Shown here: positions 36,365 through 47,233 of the stretch, piece by piece
Position numbering within the stretch: the stretch's first letter is position 1
Layout of the letters: every line of letters starts with the position of its first letter
NCBI RefSeq assembly: GCF_002937115.1
Contig: NZ_NHRY01000266.1
Location: 37,441-101,440, forward strand
Reading direction: 5' to 3'
Length of the DNA stretch: 64,000 nucleotides
Origin: Rhodopila globiformis
Lineage (GTDB): Bacteria; Pseudomonadota; Alphaproteobacteria; Acetobacterales; Acetobacteraceae
Program-made: the position numbers and the translations under genes
The notes under the pieces: generated by a model
Databases searched by the model: none
The model's input: the letters and a program-made list of their open reading frames with translations, nothing else
Told to the model about the DNA's origin: nothing

Positions 36365-37479
36365 GTCAGTTCATCCCGGCCGCGCCGGCGGGTCAGCGCC
36401 AGCAGCATGCCCATGCCGAGCGCCACCGCGATCGCCGACGAGCCGCCATAGGAAATGAACGGCAGGGTCATGCCCTTGGTCGGGATCAGCTTCAGCGTCG
36501 AGGCCATGTTGACGAAGGCCTGCAGCCCGAAGCCGGTGACAAGGCCGGTGCAGGAGAGGACGATGAACATGTCATGCTCCCGCAGCAGCTTCAGCAGGCC
36601 TCGCAGCACGATGAAGGCGAACACCGCCAGGATGACGACGCAGATCAGCATGCCGAATTCCTCGCCCGCCACGGCGTAGACGAAGTCGGCGTGCGCGTCC
36701 GGCAGGATGTCCTTCACATGCCCCTCGCCCGGCCCGCGGCCGAGCAACCCGCCATTGCCGAACGCCTCCAGCGCGGTGTTGACCTGGTAATTGTCGCCGG
36801 TGCCGTCCCAGAAGCGGGTCACGCGGCTGCGGACATGCGGGAAGATCGTGTAGGCCATGACCGAGGCGCCGCCGAGCATGCCGATGGCGACCCAGACGAA
36901 AACCAGCGGCAGCCCGGCGATATAGAGCTGGGCCAGGAACACCACCGTCACGACGGCGAGCATGCCGATGTCGGGCTGCGACTTCAGCAGCAGCACGATC
37001 ATTCCGAACACCACGAAGGCGGCGATCATGCCCGGGAAGCGGGGCGATTTCTTGCTCTCGCTCAGCAGCCAGGCGGCGACCACGGCGAAGCACGGCTTGA
37101 GGAACTCGCTGGGCTGGACCGACAGGCCGGGCAACGAGATCCACCGCCGGGCGCCCTTGATCTCCACGCCGATGAACATCGTCGCCGCGGTCAATGCCAG
37201 GGCGATCAGGCAGCCGACGATGGCCAGGCGCTTGATCTGGCGCGGCGACAGCAGGGAGACCCCGAAGACGATCAGCCCGGCCAGCGCCAGGAACAGGACC
37301 TGCTTCAGGATGAAGGTATCGCGCGACGTGCCGATGCGCTCGGCCACCGCCGGACTGGCCGCCAGCACCAGGATGTAGCCGAAGCCAATCAGGACGCCGA
37401 TGGCGCCGAGGGTCCAGCGATCGACACTCCACCACCAGCGGCCAAGCAACGAGTCGTCAGCGCGCGACAGGGTCGGCAT
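36361..37479 (-). CDS. ftsW: Septal peptidoglycan glycosyltransferase FtsW
   Basis: This 372-aa SEDS-family polytopic membrane protein has about ten hydrophobic segments. It polymerises lipid II at the septum together with FtsI. WISLPGLSVQPSEFLKPCFAVV is the SEDS signature, and LPDAHADFVYAVAGEEFGM contains the conserved catalytic-region Asp and Glu. The C-terminal GMTLPFISYGGSSAIAVALGMGMLLAL is typical. It shares one base with the murD stop (TGATG) and overlaps murG by 4 bp. Confidence 0.96.
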   Translation of the reverse strand: MPTLSRADDSLLGRWWWSVDRWTLGAIGVLIGFGYILVLAASPAVAERIGTSRDTFILKQVLFLALAGLIVFGVSLLSPRQIKRLAIVGCLIALALTAATMFIGVEIKGARRWISLPGLSVQPSEFLKPCFAVVAAWLLSESKKSPRFPGMIAAFVVFGMIVLLLKSQPDIGMLAVVTVVFLAQLYIAGLPLVFVWVAIGMLGGASVMAYTIFPHVRSRVTRFWDGTGDNYQVNTALEAFGNGGLLGRGPGEGHVKDILPDAHADFVYAVAGEEFGMLICVVILAVFAFIVLRGLLKLLREHDMFIVLSCTGLVTGFGLQAFVNMASTLKLIPTKGMTLPFISYGGSSAIAVALGMGMLLALTRRRGRDELT

Positions 37480-38795
37480 CAGGCGCCTCCCGCGTTCAGG
37501 TCACGCGCCAGTTCGGCGAAGCGGTCGCCGCGCTGGTCATAGCCGGTGAACTGGTCCCAGCTCGCGCAGGCGGGCGACAGCAGCACCACGGGGGCGCCGG
37601 CGGCCTTGGCGGCGGCGAAAGCGGCGGGAACGGCGGCGTCCAGCGTGCCAACCAGGTCGAACGGCACGTTGTGGCGCGACAGGGTGGCGGCGAATTCCGG
37701 GGCGTCGCGGCCGATCAGCAGCGTCCGGGCGATGCGCGGGAACAGCGGCACCAGCGGCTCGATGCCGCCGGCCTTGGCCATGCCGCCGGCAATCCAGATC
37801 AGGCGGTCGTAGCAGACCAGCGCGCGTTGCGCCGCGTCGGCGTTGGTCGCCTTGCTGTCGTTGACGAATGTCACGCCATCGATGGTGACGATCCGCTGCT
37901 GCCGATGCGGCAGGCCGGGATAGCTGCGCAATCCGGCGGCGATGACGTCGTCCGGAACGCCGAAGTATCGTGCCATCGCCGTCGCTACCGCCGCATTCTG
38001 GGCGTTGTGGGCACCGGGCAACGCCGGCCCGGGAGCCAGCGGAACCTGGCTCCCCGATATCCGGACGACCGTCGCCGGCCGCGTGGCCAGCCAGGCCGCC
38101 ACGTCCCGCGAGCCGGGATCATCAACGCCAACGACGGCAAGATCGCCCTCTTGTTGCCGGACAAATATCGATCGTTTGGCAGCGGCATAGCCGACCATGT
38201 CACCATGACGGTCAATATGATCAGCGGTCAGGTTGAGCATTGCAGCGGCATTGAACCGCAGCTCGGCGAGTCTCTCCAACATATAGGAGGACATTTCCAA
38301 TACGTACACACCATCGTGTGATAGCAGAGGCAGTGACAAGGCTGCCGGCCCCAGATTGGCCCCTGCCGCGACAGGCAGGCCGGCCTCGCCGAGGATGTGC
38401 GCCAGCAGCGCCGTCGTGGTGGATTTGCCGTTGGTGCCGGTGATGCCGGCGAAACGAGCGCGCGAGCCGGCCGCGCGCACCGCACGGAACAGCAGTTCGG
38501 TATCCGACAGGATCGGCACGCCCGCCTCGATCGCCCGTTGCGCGGCCGGGTGAGGCTTCGGCAATCGATGCGGAATGCCGGGCGACAGTACCAGCGCGTC
38601 GAAGTCGAACGCGTCCGACACCGGATCGCGCACCTCCAGGTCGCCGGCGGCGGCGCGGGCGGCGGCGTTATCGTCCCAGGCCACGACCGTCGCGCCCATG
38701 TCGCGCAGGGCGCGCGCCGCAGGCAGGCCGTTCTTGCCCAGCCCGACGACGGCGAAGCGCTTGCCGCTGAACAGCGAGGAAGGGAACGTGCTCAT
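37479..38795 (-). CDS. murD: UDP-N-acetylmuramoyl-L-alanine--D-glutamate ligase
   Basis: This 438-aa Mur ligase adds D-Glu. It has the N-terminal [17 protein letters not shown] fold, the ATP loop [30 protein letters not shown], and [13 protein letters not shown]. The C-terminal [17 protein letters not shown] segment is diagnostic of MurD. The ATG at 38795 overlaps mraY's stop (ATGA); a longer in-frame reading would lie antisense-free but inside mraY and is rejected. Confidence 0.97.
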   Translation of the reverse strand: MSTFPSSLFSGKRFAVVGLGKNGLPAARALRDMGATVVAWDDNAAARAAAGDLEVRDPVSDAFDFDALVLSPGIPHRLPKPHPAAQRAIEAGVPILSDTELLFRAVRAAGSRARFAGITGTNGKSTTTALLAHILGEAGLPVAAGANLGPAALSLPLLSHDGVYVLEMSSYMLERLAELRFNAAAMLNLTADHIDRHGDMVGYAAAKRSIFVRQQEGDLAVVGVDDPGSRDVAAWLATRPATVVRISGSQVPLAPGPALPGAHNAQNAAVATAMARYFGVPDDVIAAGLRSYPGLPHRQQRIVTIDGVTFVNDSKATNADAAQRALVCYDRLIWIAGGMAKAGGIEPLVPLFPRIARTLLIGRDAPEFAATLSRHNVPFDLVGTLDAAVPAAFAAAKAAGAPVVLLSPACASWDQFTGYDQRGDRFAELARDLNAGGA

Positions 38796-39880
38796 CGGAT
38801 CTTCAGCGTCGCCAGCCCGACCAGCGCGAGGATCATGGAGATGATCCAGAAACGGATGACGATCGTCGGCTCCGCCCAGCCCTTCTTCTCGAAATGATGG
38901 TGCAGCGGCGCCATCAGGAAGACACGGCGGCCGGTCCGCTTGAACCAGAAGACCTGGATGACGACCGACAGCGTCTCGACCACGAACAGGCCGCCGACGA
39001 TCATCAGGACGATCTCGTGCTTGGTCACCATAGCCACGGCGCCCAGCGCGCCGCCCAGGCCAAGCGCGCCAATGTCGCCCATGAAGACCTTGGCAGGTGG
39101 CGCGTTGAACCACAGGAACCCCATGCCGGCGCCCACCAGGGCCGAGCAGAACACCGCCAGCTCGCCGGCGCCGACAACCGGGTTGAGCTGCAGGTAATCG
39201 GCAAAGACACGATTGCCGACGAGGTAGGCGATCAGGGTGAAGACGCCGGCGGCGATCATCGTCGGCACGATCGCGAGGCCGTCCAGCCCGTCGGTCAGGT
39301 TGACCGCGTTCGAGGCGCCCATCATCACCAGCATGCCGAACACCGGGAAGAAGTAGCCCAGTTGCAGGGCAACTTCCTTAAGCACCGGAAACGTCAGGGC
39401 GGTGCTCAGCGGTCCGCGGGCGAGCGAGGTGATCCAGATCGCCGTGGCAAGTCCGATCACCGCCTGGACCAACAGTTTCATCCGGCCGGAAACGCCGCGC
39501 GTGTTGAGCTTCGTGACTTTCAGGTAGTCATCCCAGAAGCCAAGGACGCCATAGCCGAGCGTGACGAACAGCACGGCCCAGACATAGCCGTTGCGCAGGT
39601 CCGCCCACAGCAGCGTCGAAATGGCCAGGCTGCCCAGGATCAGCAGGCCGCCCATGGTGGGCGTGCCCTTCTTCTCGGTCAGGTGCCGCTCCGGCCCGTC
39701 CAGCCGGATCGGCTGGCCCTGCCGCTGAAACGACTTCAGCCAGTGGATGACCTGGGGGCCAAGCAGGAAGCTGACAACCAGCGCGGTCATGCACGCCGCG
39801 CCGGCGCGGAACGTGATGTAGCGGAACAGGTTGAACAGGATGAACTGGTCCGCCAGAGGGCGGAAAAGAATATACAGCAT
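38792..39880 (-). CDS. mraY: Phospho-MurNAc-pentapeptide transferase
   Basis: This 362-aa polytopic membrane enzyme transfers phospho-MurNAc-pentapeptide to undecaprenyl phosphate, forming lipid I. Signatures include [35 protein letters not shown] (Asp-rich, Mg2+ and substrate) and [15 protein letters not shown]. The C-terminal [14 protein letters not shown] carries the conserved HHH motif. It shares a single base with the murF stop (TGATG). Confidence 0.98.
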   Translation of the reverse strand: MLYILFRPLADQFILFNLFRYITFRAGAACMTALVVSFLLGPQVIHWLKSFQRQGQPIRLDGPERHLTEKKGTPTMGGLLILGSLAISTLLWADLRNGYVWAVLFVTLGYGVLGFWDDYLKVTKLNTRGVSGRMKLLVQAVIGLATAIWITSLARGPLSTALTFPVLKEVALQLGYFFPVFGMLVMMGASNAVNLTDGLDGLAIVPTMIAAGVFTLIAYLVGNRVFADYLQLNPVVGAGELAVFCSALVGAGMGFLWFNAPPAKVFMGDIGALGLGGALGAVAMVTKHEIVLMIVGGLFVVETLSVVIQVFWFKRTGRRVFLMAPLHHHFEKKGWAEPTIVIRFWIISMILALVGLATLKIR

Positions 39881-41292
39881 CAGCCGGCTCCCGCCGTGAC
39901 AGTCGATGGCCGGGAGGTAACGGCGCCAATTGCCTCGATAACGCGTCTCATGCCACTGCCGAGGCTGCCTTTCACCAGAATCGCATCACCCGGGGTGATG
40001 AAACTTGCAACGATGGGCGCCAGGGCGCCCGAGTCGGCCGCATGCGCGCCCCGCCGACTCGCCGGAATGGCGTCGAACAGATTGCGCATCAACGGGCCGC
40101 ATGTGAACAGCAAATCCGCCGACTGGTTGACGGCATCGGCCAGCGCGGCGTGTTCCGGCGGTCCCTCGTCGCCCAGTTCGAGCATGTCGCCCAGCACGGC
40201 GATGCGGCGCCGCGCCGGCTGCAGCCGCAGGACATCAAGGGCCGCGCGCATCGACGCGCCGTTTCCATTGTAACTTTCGTCTAGCAGCAGCGCCGTTCCG
40301 CCGGCCAGGGAAATTTCCCGGCGGACGCCACGGCCGGCCACTGGCGCAAACGTTTCAAGGGCGGTGACGGCATTGGTCGGATCGAGACCCAGCGCCACAA
40401 CGGCGGCGAGCGTGGCGACCGCATTCATCGCCATGTGCCGCCCGGGCGCTTTCAGGCGCAACGACGTCGTATGGCCGACGATATTGACATGGAGCAACGA
40501 GCCGTCGGCGTCAGCCTCGACATCCACCAGCCGGACGTCCGCTGCGGGATCGGCGCCGAATGTCATGACGCTGGTTTTGCCGGAAGCGGCGCGCAGGCGT
40601 GGAAACAGCGGTGAATCCACCGGCAGCACCGCAATCCCGCCGCGCTCCAGGCCGCGCATGATGCAGGCCTTTTCGTCGGCAATCGCCTCGATGCTGCCAA
40701 GATGTCCGACATGCGCCTTGGCGATGGTGGTGATGACGCCGACATGCGGCCGCGCCAGCCGGGCGAGCGGCTCGATCTCGCCGGCATGGTTCATGCCAAT
40801 CTCGGCGATGCAGAACTTCGCCGCGCGGGGCGTGCGCGCCAGGGTCAGCGGCAGGCCCCAGTGGTTGTTGTAGGACGCCGCCGCGGCGTGGGCCGGGCCG
40901 AACACCGACAGCGCGACGCGCAGCATCTCCTTCGTCGTGGTCTTGCCGACGCTGCCGGTCACCGCGACCAGCCGCCCGCCGGCGTCGCCGTCGCCGAAGC
41001 GGGCGCGGGCGAATCCGCCAAGCCGGGCCAGGGCCGCCAGTGTGTCGTCAACGTGCAGAACCGGTAGCCCGGACCCGGCATCCTGATGCACCATGGCGCC
41101 GGCAGCGCCCGCGGCCTGCGCATTCGCGACGAAGGCATGGCCGTCGCGCCCCTCCCCGACCAGGGCGACGAACAGGTCGCCCGCCGCCAGCGTCCGGGTA
41201 TCGATCGAAACCCCGGTCGCGTCGAACGGAGCGGACAGGTAGCCGCCGGTCGCATCAACCAGTTCGTCTGCTGTCCAGAGCGGCAGGGTCAT
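39880..41292 (-). CDS. murF: UDP-MurNAc-tripeptide--D-alanyl-D-alanine ligase
   Basis: This 470-aa Mur ligase adds the D-Ala-D-Ala made by Ddl. The N-terminal domain has [29 protein letters not shown]. The P-loop is [19 protein letters not shown], followed by [14 protein letters not shown] and [27 protein letters not shown] and [20 protein letters not shown] complete the MurF set. It overlaps murE by ATGA (41289-41292). Confidence 0.97.
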   Translation of the reverse strand: MTLPLWTADELVDATGGYLSAPFDATGVSIDTRTLAAGDLFVALVGEGRDGHAFVANAQAAGAAGAMVHQDAGSGLPVLHVDDTLAALARLGGFARARFGDGDAGGRLVAVTGSVGKTTTKEMLRVALSVFGPAHAAAASYNNHWGLPLTLARTPRAAKFCIAEIGMNHAGEIEPLARLARPHVGVITTIAKAHVGHLGSIEAIADEKACIMRGLERGGIAVLPVDSPLFPRLRAASGKTSVMTFGADPAADVRLVDVEADADGSLLHVNIVGHTTSLRLKAPGRHMAMNAVATLAAVVALGLDPTNAVTALETFAPVAGRGVRREISLAGGTALLLDESYNGNGASMRAALDVLRLQPARRRIAVLGDMLELGDEGPPEHAALADAVNQSADLLFTCGPLMRNLFDAIPASRRGAHAADSGALAPIVASFITPGDAILVKGSLGSGMRRVIEAIGAVTSRPSTVTAGAG

Positions 41293-42791
41293 GCGCGAGG
41301 CTCCAGGCCGGCCAGGCGGCGGATGACGGTGACGTCGTCGAACGGCAGCACCGTGCCGGCGACGATCTGCCCCTGCTCATGGCCCTTGCCGGCAACCACC
41401 AGGACGTCGCCGGCGGCCAGCGCGTTCAGCGCGGTTTCGATCGCCTTCGTCCGGTCGCCGATTTCCGTCGCGCCCGGGCAGGCGGCGAGGATGGCGGCGC
41501 GGATCGTGGCCGGGTCCTCGCTGCGCGGGTTGTCGTCGGTGACGATGGCGACATCCGCGAGGCGGGAAGCGGCCTGCCCCATCAGCGGGCGCTTGCCGCG
41601 GTCGCGGTCGCCGCCGGCGCCGAAGACCACGTGCAGCCGGCCCGCCGTATGCGGCCGCAAGGCCATCAGAAGCCGCTCCAGGGCGTCGGGCGTGTGGGCG
41701 TAGTCAACATACGCCACCGCGCCGTTCGGCAGCCTGGCGGCGCACTCCATGCGGCCACGCACGCCTTGCAGCAGCGGCAGCCGATCGAGAGCGTCGGACA
41801 GGCCGAGCGAGTCGGTCAGCGCCGCGGCGACCAGCGCGTTGTCGGCCTGGAAGCGGCCGGGCAGGTTGAGAACGACGTCACAGCGGCGGCCATGTGCCAG
41901 GATCGACAGGTCCTGGCCGTCCGGACGCGGCCGGGCGTCGAGCAGGCGGATGCCGTCGCCGTCCTCGCCGACGGTCCGCAGGTCGAGCCGGCGACGCTGC
42001 GCGATCTGCCGCAGGGCCTCCAGCGTGACGCTGTCCGTGGCCGTATGGGCGACAACCGGGGCGCCTTCGGGCAGCAGCGTCTCGAACAGGCGCAGCTTGG
42101 CCTGGCGATAGGCTTCCAGCGTGCCGTGGTAATCCAGGTGGTCGCGCGTCAGGTTGGTCATCGCCGCGGCGGCCAGCCGGACACCGTCCAGCCGGAACTG
42201 GTCGAGCCCGTGGGACGACGCCTCCATGGCGGCATGGTTGATGCCATGGCGCGCCAACCCGGCCAGCGTCTCGGCCAGGCTGACGGGGTCCGGGGTGGTC
42301 AGCCCAGACCCGGTGTCGAAGCCGGGCGCGATCACGCCGAGCGTGCCGAGGCTCGCGGCCTTCCTGCCGGCCGAGGCCCAGAGCTGGCGGGTGAACTCCA
42401 CCGTGCTGGTCTTGCCGTTGGTGCCGGTGACGGCCACCACGGTCTTCGGCTGCGGCCCGGCCAGGACCGCGGCGATCCGCGCCAGGCAGCGCCGTGGCTC
42501 CGGGTCGAAAATAATCGGCCGTTGCGGCACGCCGTCCGGCCAGGGCGTGCCGGGCGGCGCCAGGATGGCGACGGCGCCGCGCTTCACCGCCTCGGCAATG
42601 AAGCTGCGGCCGTCGACGCGGGCGCCGGGAAGGGCGGCAAACAGGTCGCCCGGCACGACATGCCGGCTGTCGGCGGTGACGCCGGCAATATCCAGCCTGG
42701 CGATCGCCGGGAGGATGCCCGGCGTGTCCGACGCGGCGCGCATGAGGTCAGCGAGCAACAACGGACGCCGCCGTCGATACGGCCAGGACAT
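41289..42791 (-). CDS. murE: UDP-MurNAc-L-Ala-D-Glu--meso-diaminopimelate ligase
   Basis: This 500-aa Mur ligase has VTADSRHVVPGDLFAALPG, the P-loop VVAVTGTNGKTSTVEFTRQL, SSHGLDQFRLDGVRLAAAAMTNLTRDHLDYHGT, VDYAHTPDALERLL and TDDNPRSEDP. The Asp-Asn-Pro-Arg motif predicts meso-diaminopimelate as substrate. The ATG at 42791 makes it overlap ftsI by 44 bp and keeps the N-terminal LLLADLM helix; ATG at 42743 would avoid the overlap but trims that helix. Confidence 0.95.
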   Translation of the reverse strand: MSWPYRRRRPLLLADLMRAASDTPGILPAIARLDIAGVTADSRHVVPGDLFAALPGARVDGRSFIAEAVKRGAVAILAPPGTPWPDGVPQRPIIFDPEPRRCLARIAAVLAGPQPKTVVAVTGTNGKTSTVEFTRQLWASAGRKAASLGTLGVIAPGFDTGSGLTTPDPVSLAETLAGLARHGINHAAMEASSHGLDQFRLDGVRLAAAAMTNLTRDHLDYHGTLEAYRQAKLRLFETLLPEGAPVVAHTATDSVTLEALRQIAQRRRLDLRTVGEDGDGIRLLDARPRPDGQDLSILAHGRRCDVVLNLPGRFQADNALVAAALTDSLGLSDALDRLPLLQGVRGRMECAARLPNGAVAYVDYAHTPDALERLLMALRPHTAGRLHVVFGAGGDRDRGKRPLMGQAASRLADVAIVTDDNPRSEDPATIRAAILAACPGATEIGDRTKAIETALNALAAGDVLVVAGKGHEQGQIVAGTVLPFDDVTVIRRLAGLEPRA

Positions 42792-44799
42792 GCGCGGCTC
42801 TCGTCGAAGCCGGCGCGCGGGTCTGCCGCCTGATATGTGGCGCCGGGCGGGTAATCGCCGGCGGCAGCACGGTTGGCGGCACGGTCAGCGTTGGCCTGAC
42901 GTGCTTCGGCACGGCGTCGAGGAGCGCTGCCGACGTCGACGGCCCGCGCGCGAATGCACCGGGCGGGCGGCCAGGCTGCAGCGGAATGTACAGGGCTTGG
43001 TTGATCTCCGGCATGTCCACAAGGTCGGGCAGCAAGCCCAGCATCGGGCCGATGCGCGCAATGACCTTGCCGGCGGCGGGGGCAGCCACCCAGCCGGCCG
43101 TGGCGAAACCATAGGTGCTCTTGTTGCCGTGTGGCTCATCCAGCATCATGTAAACCGCGTAACGAGGTGCGTTCATCGGGAAGACGCTCATGAAGGCAGC
43201 GACGTTGGCATGCTTGCGGTAGCCGCCATGGGCCTGCACCTTTTCCGCCGTGCCGGTCTTGCCACCCGGATAATAGCCGGCCACTTCCGCCGACTTGCCA
43301 AATCCCTCGGTGACGACCAGCCGCATGAGGCGGCGCATGATATCGGACGTCGATTTCTGCATCACGCGCACCGCCTGCGGCTGCTGCCCGGGTTCCATGG
43401 CCAGAATGGTCGGGTGCAGCAGCAGGCCGCCGTTGGCGATCGCGGCGGTGCCACGCACCACGTGCAGCGGCGTGACCGAAATGCCGTGCCCGAAGCCGAC
43501 GGTCATGGTGACGACTTCTTTCCAGGCCGACGCCGGCTGGATGATGGGAAACGCCGACTCCGGCAATTGGATTCCGGTGCGGCCGAACATGCCCATGCTC
43601 CTGAGCCAGGCGCGCTGCCGTTCTCCGCCGATCGTCAGGGCGATGTGGGCGGCGCCAAGGTTGGACGAATAGGCCAGGACTTCCGGCAGATACAACCAGC
43701 GATGCTTGCCCTCGAAGTCAGTGATGGTGAAACGGCCGATCCTGATGGGACGGGATGCGTCGAACTCGTCCCAGATGTGCACCAGGCCGCTGTCCAGCGC
43801 CATGGAGGCAGTCTGCAGCTTGAACGTGCTGCCCGGTTCGTAGGTGCCCTCGACCGCGCGGTTGAAGCGCTCGTCCGCCGGAGCGGTGCGGACATGGTTG
43901 GCGTCGTAATCCGGCAGGCTGACCATCGCCAGCACCTCGCCGGTATTGACATCCATGACGATGCCGCAGGCGCCGATCGCCTGGAATTCCTGCATCGCGG
44001 CGTTCAGTTCTTCGCGCACCACCGCCTGCACCTGGAGGTCGATGGAGAGCCGCAACGGATCGGTATCGGCCCGCAGCCGCTTGTCGAAATATTTCTCGAC
44101 GCCGGCGAAACCGATCTCATCGACGTCGACGCCGCCAAGCACCTGGGCCGCGGTCCGGCCAAGCGGATACTCGCGATGCTGCGTCGGCCGGAAATCAACG
44201 CCCGGGATGCCAAGGTCGTTGACCGCCTGCTGCTCGCGCGGCGTTATTTCTCTGGCAATATAGACGAATTTCTTGTCGTCGCGTTTCAGGCGACTGATGG
44301 TTTCATCGAGGTCGAGGCGGGGCAGCACCTTCTTCAGTTTCGCCGCCGCGTCCTCGGGATCGCCGATCTGGCGTGGATCGGCAAACAGCGCGACGGTATT
44401 GAGCGAAATCGCCATCGGCTGCCCGTTTCGATCGACAATGGCGGCGCGCTGGCCCGGCAAGGTCGCCTCGATCGGACTATGCGGCTCGTCAGCAACGATT
44501 TCCGCCAATGGCTTTTCCTGGCGGTGCGGCGCCAGCGGCATCACGATCGTTGCCAACGCAAGCTTGGTCAGCACGGAGGCGAACAGGACGACGAAGCCGC
44601 CAGCGACAATGACCAGGCGAGAGCGAGATTTTTCCAGTGCGGCGCGCCTGGCGAGATCCGGGGCGGTGACGCGAACGTTTTCCATGCGCAACACAGCGTC
44701 CGCGCGGCTGGCACCGCGGCGGAACGCCGGCCGGCCATAGGCCCCCTCGTTCAAAGGGGGCGCATCAGACGGCGCTGCAGGATCGTTCGGATCGATCAT
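42748..44799 (-). CDS. ftsI: Septal transpeptidase FtsI (PBP3)
   Basis: This 683-aa class B penicillin-binding protein crosslinks septal peptidoglycan with FtsW. A cytoplasmic N-terminus of about 60 residues precedes a transmembrane helix (61-82). The dimerisation domain starts at RAAIVDRNGQPMAISL. The transpeptidase triads are Ser324-Thr-Phe-Lys327 (EPGSTFK), Ser-Ser-Asn at 378-380 and Lys-Thr-Gly-Thr at 514-517. The last roughly 90 residues are a Pro/Ala-rich extension not part of the enzyme. It lies 9 bp after ftsL and overlaps murE by 44 bp. Confidence 0.95.
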   Translation of the reverse strand: MIDPNDPAAPSDAPPLNEGAYGRPAFRRGASRADAVLRMENVRVTAPDLARRAALEKSRSRLVIVAGGFVVLFASVLTKLALATIVMPLAPHRQEKPLAEIVADEPHSPIEATLPGQRAAIVDRNGQPMAISLNTVALFADPRQIGDPEDAAAKLKKVLPRLDLDETISRLKRDDKKFVYIAREITPREQQAVNDLGIPGVDFRPTQHREYPLGRTAAQVLGGVDVDEIGFAGVEKYFDKRLRADTDPLRLSIDLQVQAVVREELNAAMQEFQAIGACGIVMDVNTGEVLAMVSLPDYDANHVRTAPADERFNRAVEGTYEPGSTFKLQTASMALDSGLVHIWDEFDASRPIRIGRFTITDFEGKHRWLYLPEVLAYSSNLGAAHIALTIGGERQRAWLRSMGMFGRTGIQLPESAFPIIQPASAWKEVVTMTVGFGHGISVTPLHVVRGTAAIANGGLLLHPTILAMEPGQQPQAVRVMQKSTSDIMRRLMRLVVTEGFGKSAEVAGYYPGGKTGTAEKVQAHGGYRKHANVAAFMSVFPMNAPRYAVYMMLDEPHGNKSTYGFATAGWVAAPAAGKVIARIGPMLGLLPDLVDMPEINQALYIPLQPGRPPGAFARGPSTSAALLDAVPKHVRPTLTVPPTVLPPAITRPAPHIRRQTRAPASTRAAHVLAVSTAASVVAR

Positions 44800-44808
44800 G
44801 ACACGGTC

Positions 44809-45798
44809 TTAGTTGGTGCTGTACCATTGGGTCGCATTGACCGGCATCGGGCGCGGCACAGCCGGCGCGGCACCGTGCGCCATGCCAAGCAGCGAGCCTC
44901 CATACGGCGCCGCGACCGCGAGATTGGACGGCGGCGGGCTGTATCGCTCGGGCCTCGGCGCCACCGGACGTGGCCTTGGCAGCGGCGTGGCCGACGCACG
45001 CTGTACCTCGGCAGGCCGCTGTTCGAACTGGCGGATTTCGGCGATATGCATCGGCCGCTGTTCGGGCGGGCGGATGTCCGCAGTATGCGTCGGGCGCTGC
45101 TCGGGCGGGCGGTTGTCCGCGACATGCACCGAACGCTGTTCGGGCGCGTGGTGCTCGAAAGACCTGGCCTCCACGGTTCGCTGCGGCTGCTCGAACGCAT
45201 GACGCTCGGCCGGCCTGACGTCCGCGGTGGCGAAGCCGCGCGGCGGAGCCTCGGCGGCGAACGGCCTGGGCACCCTGGGCGACGGCGGACGAACCGCCGC
45301 AACGACAGCAGGGCTCGGCGCAGCACGCGGCGGCACCGGCCTCGGGGGAACGGGCAGGTCGTCCGCCGCGTCCGCCACGGCCGGACTGGCAGGCTCGGAC
45401 GCGACAGGCGCCGCGTCTGGCGGGGCGGATGAGGCCGGCGTCTGCGCCGGCTCCGGCAACGCCGCGACCGGCGTCTGCGCCGGCTCCGGCGGGGTCGGCG
45501 GCGTCTCGACCTCCGGCGGCGGCAGGCGGTTGTCCAGATCGGCCAGGCTGGTGAACTGCGTCGGCGCAATGGGACGCAGATTCAGATAAGTATCGGAGAG
45601 CTGCCGTAACCGCTCCGGATCGTTCAGCATCGTCCATTCCGTGACCAGTAGCCGACTCTGCTCGCGCAGCGCGGCGGTCTCGTGCACGGTCCGCTCGATA
45701 GTGCGGTCGAGCAACTGCACCTCGTGCTTGGACTGGTAAAGATACAGTCCGGAGCCACAGGCCATCAGGCAGGTCGCAATGGTGATTGGTCGGATCAT
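44809..45798 (-). CDS. ftsL: FtsL-like divisome protein with long repetitive C-terminal extension
   Basis: This 329-aa protein occupies the ftsL position. Its first 85 residues have the FtsL layout: a transmembrane helix (about 4-21), a periplasmic leucine-zipper coiled coil ([35 protein letters not shown]) and the [22 protein letters not shown] end. The remaining 240 residues are disordered-looking and Pro/Ala/Arg-rich, with 13-residue repeats starting EQRP near 220-258. Typical FtsL is about 100-130 aa. It overlaps rsmH by ATGA and precedes ftsI by 9 bp. The identity of the N-terminal part is well supported by position; the tail's role is unknown. Confidence 0.85.
   Translation of the reverse strand: MIRPITIATCLMACGSGLYLYQSKHEVQLLDRTIERTVHETAALREQSRLLVTEWTMLNDPERLRQLSDTYLNLRPIAPTQFTSLADLDNRLPPPEVETPPTPPEPAQTPVAALPEPAQTPASSAPPDAAPVASEPASPAVADAADDLPVPPRPVPPRAAPSPAVVAAVRPPSPRVPRPFAAEAPPRGFATADVRPAERHAFEQPQRTVEARSFEHHAPEQRSVHVADNRPPEQRPTHTADIRPPEQRPMHIAEIRQFEQRPAEVQRASATPLPRPRPVAPRPERYSPPPSNLAVAAPYGGSLLGMAHGAAPAVPRPMPVNATQWYSTN
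45025..45141 (-). repeat. 39-bp in-frame tandem repeat in ftsL
   Basis: Three 39-bp units encode EQR(S/P)-x-H-x-A-(D/E)-x-R-(P/Q)-x, followed by a partial fourth (EQRPAEV). Units differ by substitutions but not in length, which suggests selection to keep the frame and spacing. Confidence 0.8.
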
Positions 45799-46760
45799 TG
45801 GTCTCGGCCCCTATCGTGCTCCTGGAGGGCAGGCGGCATCAGGCGTTCAAGCGCGCGCAGCCGGGCGCTGCGCGACCGCGGATTGGCGTCGGTTTCGGCG
45901 TCTCCGGGACGCAGCGCGCGGTTCGTCAACAGGCGGAATCGCGGCGTCTTCCGCCCCAGCAGTCCACCCAGATCGTGCCGCGACGGGCCGCCGGTGCGGC
46001 CAGCGGCCTCATTCATGAAGCGCTTGACGATTCGGTCTTCCAGGCTGTGGAACGCCACCACGACAAGCTTGCCACCCGGCGCCAGCAGGCTGGCGGCCTG
46101 TTCGAGGGCGGCCTCGATCTGATGCAGCTCGTCGTTGACCTTGATGCGCAGCGCCTGGAAGCTGCGCGTGGCCGGATCGATGCCTGAGGCATCACGCGGC
46201 ATCACCGCGCGAATGATGGAAGCCAGACGGCCGGTCGTCTCGATCGGGGCTTCCTGGCGGGCCGCGACGATCGCTTTGGCGATGCGGCGGGATGCCCGCT
46301 CCTCGCCCAGTTCGAACAGGACGTCGGCAAGCTCGCGCTCGGGCAGCGTGTTCACCAGGTCCGCGGCGCTCGTCCCATGATTTCCCATGCGCATGTCGAG
46401 CGGGCCGTCGAAGCGGAAGGAGAAGCCGCGGGCCGGGTTGTCGAGCTGGAAGGATGATACGCCGAGATCGAGAACCACGCCGTCGAGCGCCGTGACCCCC
46501 GCCTGATCGAGCAGCGCGACCATGTCGCCGAACTGGCCATGCAGCAGATGCAGGCGGCCGGGGAATTCGGCGACCAGGCTGGCGCCGCGCTGGATCGCCG
46601 CGGGGTCGCGGTCGATTGCCCAGAGCGTGCAGCGGGCGCGTTCCAGGATGGCGCGGGCATAGCCGCCGCCGCCGAACGTGCCATCCAGGTACACGCCGCC
46701 GTCACGCGGCGACAGGGTCGCCATGACTTCATCCAGCATGACGGGACGATGGCCGCTCAT
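45795..46760 (-). CDS. rsmH: 16S rRNA (cytosine1402-N4)-methyltransferase
   Basis: This 321-aa SAM-dependent methyltransferase modifies C1402 in the ribosomal decoding centre. Family markers are [29 protein letters not shown] (SAM loop), [30 protein letters not shown], and [23 protein letters not shown]. It overlaps mraZ by ATGA (46757-46760) and ftsL by ATGA. Confidence 0.97.
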   Translation of the reverse strand: MSGHRPVMLDEVMATLSPRDGGVYLDGTFGGGGYARAILERARCTLWAIDRDPAAIQRGASLVAEFPGRLHLLHGQFGDMVALLDQAGVTALDGVVLDLGVSSFQLDNPARGFSFRFDGPLDMRMGNHGTSAADLVNTLPERELADVLFELGEERASRRIAKAIVAARQEAPIETTGRLASIIRAVMPRDASGIDPATRSFQALRIKVNDELHQIEAALEQAASLLAPGGKLVVVAFHSLEDRIVKRFMNEAAGRTGGPSRHDLGGLLGRKTPRFRLLTNRALRPGDAETDANPRSRSARLRALERLMPPALQEHDRGRDQ

Positions 46761-47233
46761 GCCGCGCCTCCGGCCCGCAGGGTCAGCTTGGCGGCGTTGA
46801 CCCGTTCGCGCGCCTCGGCCAGGCGACGGACACCGGCGGCGGGTTCCCAGATCTGAAAGAATTTGTCATTGCCGATGAACGCGACCATGTCCGTCAGCCC
46901 GGCATAGGTAATGAGGTCCGCCGGCAGCAGGATCCGGCCTTCCTTGTCGGTTTCCATGGGCGTGGCGTCGCCGAACAGCGCCATGACGAAGTCGTCGTGC
47001 TCGGCGCTGAACTGGTCGTAGTTTGCGAGCGGCGCGCTGAGCGCTTCGAAGCCCAGTTCCGTCCAACCTTCAATGCACGGGTACTTTATGGACGGACGCA
47101 GGATGACCGGGGCGACCAGGGCGCCCTCGCCGGCGTGGCTCATCTTCTTCAGCACCGAGCGAAACGACGCAGGCACCGACACACGCCCCTTGGCGTCCAG
47201 CTTGTTCTGATGTGTGCCGATGAAGTGGCCCAT
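46757..47233 (-). CDS. mraZ: Transcriptional regulator MraZ
   Basis: This 158-aa protein contains two AbrB-like (SpoVT) half-domains. The first has [19 protein letters not shown], and the second [21 protein letters not shown]. MraZ binds TGGGN repeats upstream of its own gene and represses the dcw cluster in enterobacteria. Here the ATG itself forms part of ATGGGC, with another TGGGT ten bases upstream, and a triple TGGGN array lies at 47368-47392. It is the first gene of the cluster. Confidence 0.95.
   Translation of the reverse strand: MGHFIGTHQNKLDAKGRVSVPASFRSVLKKMSHAGEGALVAPVILRPSIKYPCIEGWTELGFEALSAPLANYDQFSAEHDDFVMALFGDATPMETDKEGRILLPADLITYAGLTDMVAFIGNDKFFQIWEPAAGVRRLAEARERVNAAKLTLRAGGAA

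Noticed and set aside
42154..45432. A 1092-codon open frame on the plus strand across murE-ftsI-ftsL
   Set aside because: It is antisense to three well-supported genes. It exists because GC-rich codon bias removes stops on the opposite strand; its product has no family resemblance and has the usual Arg/His/Gln-rich shadow composition.
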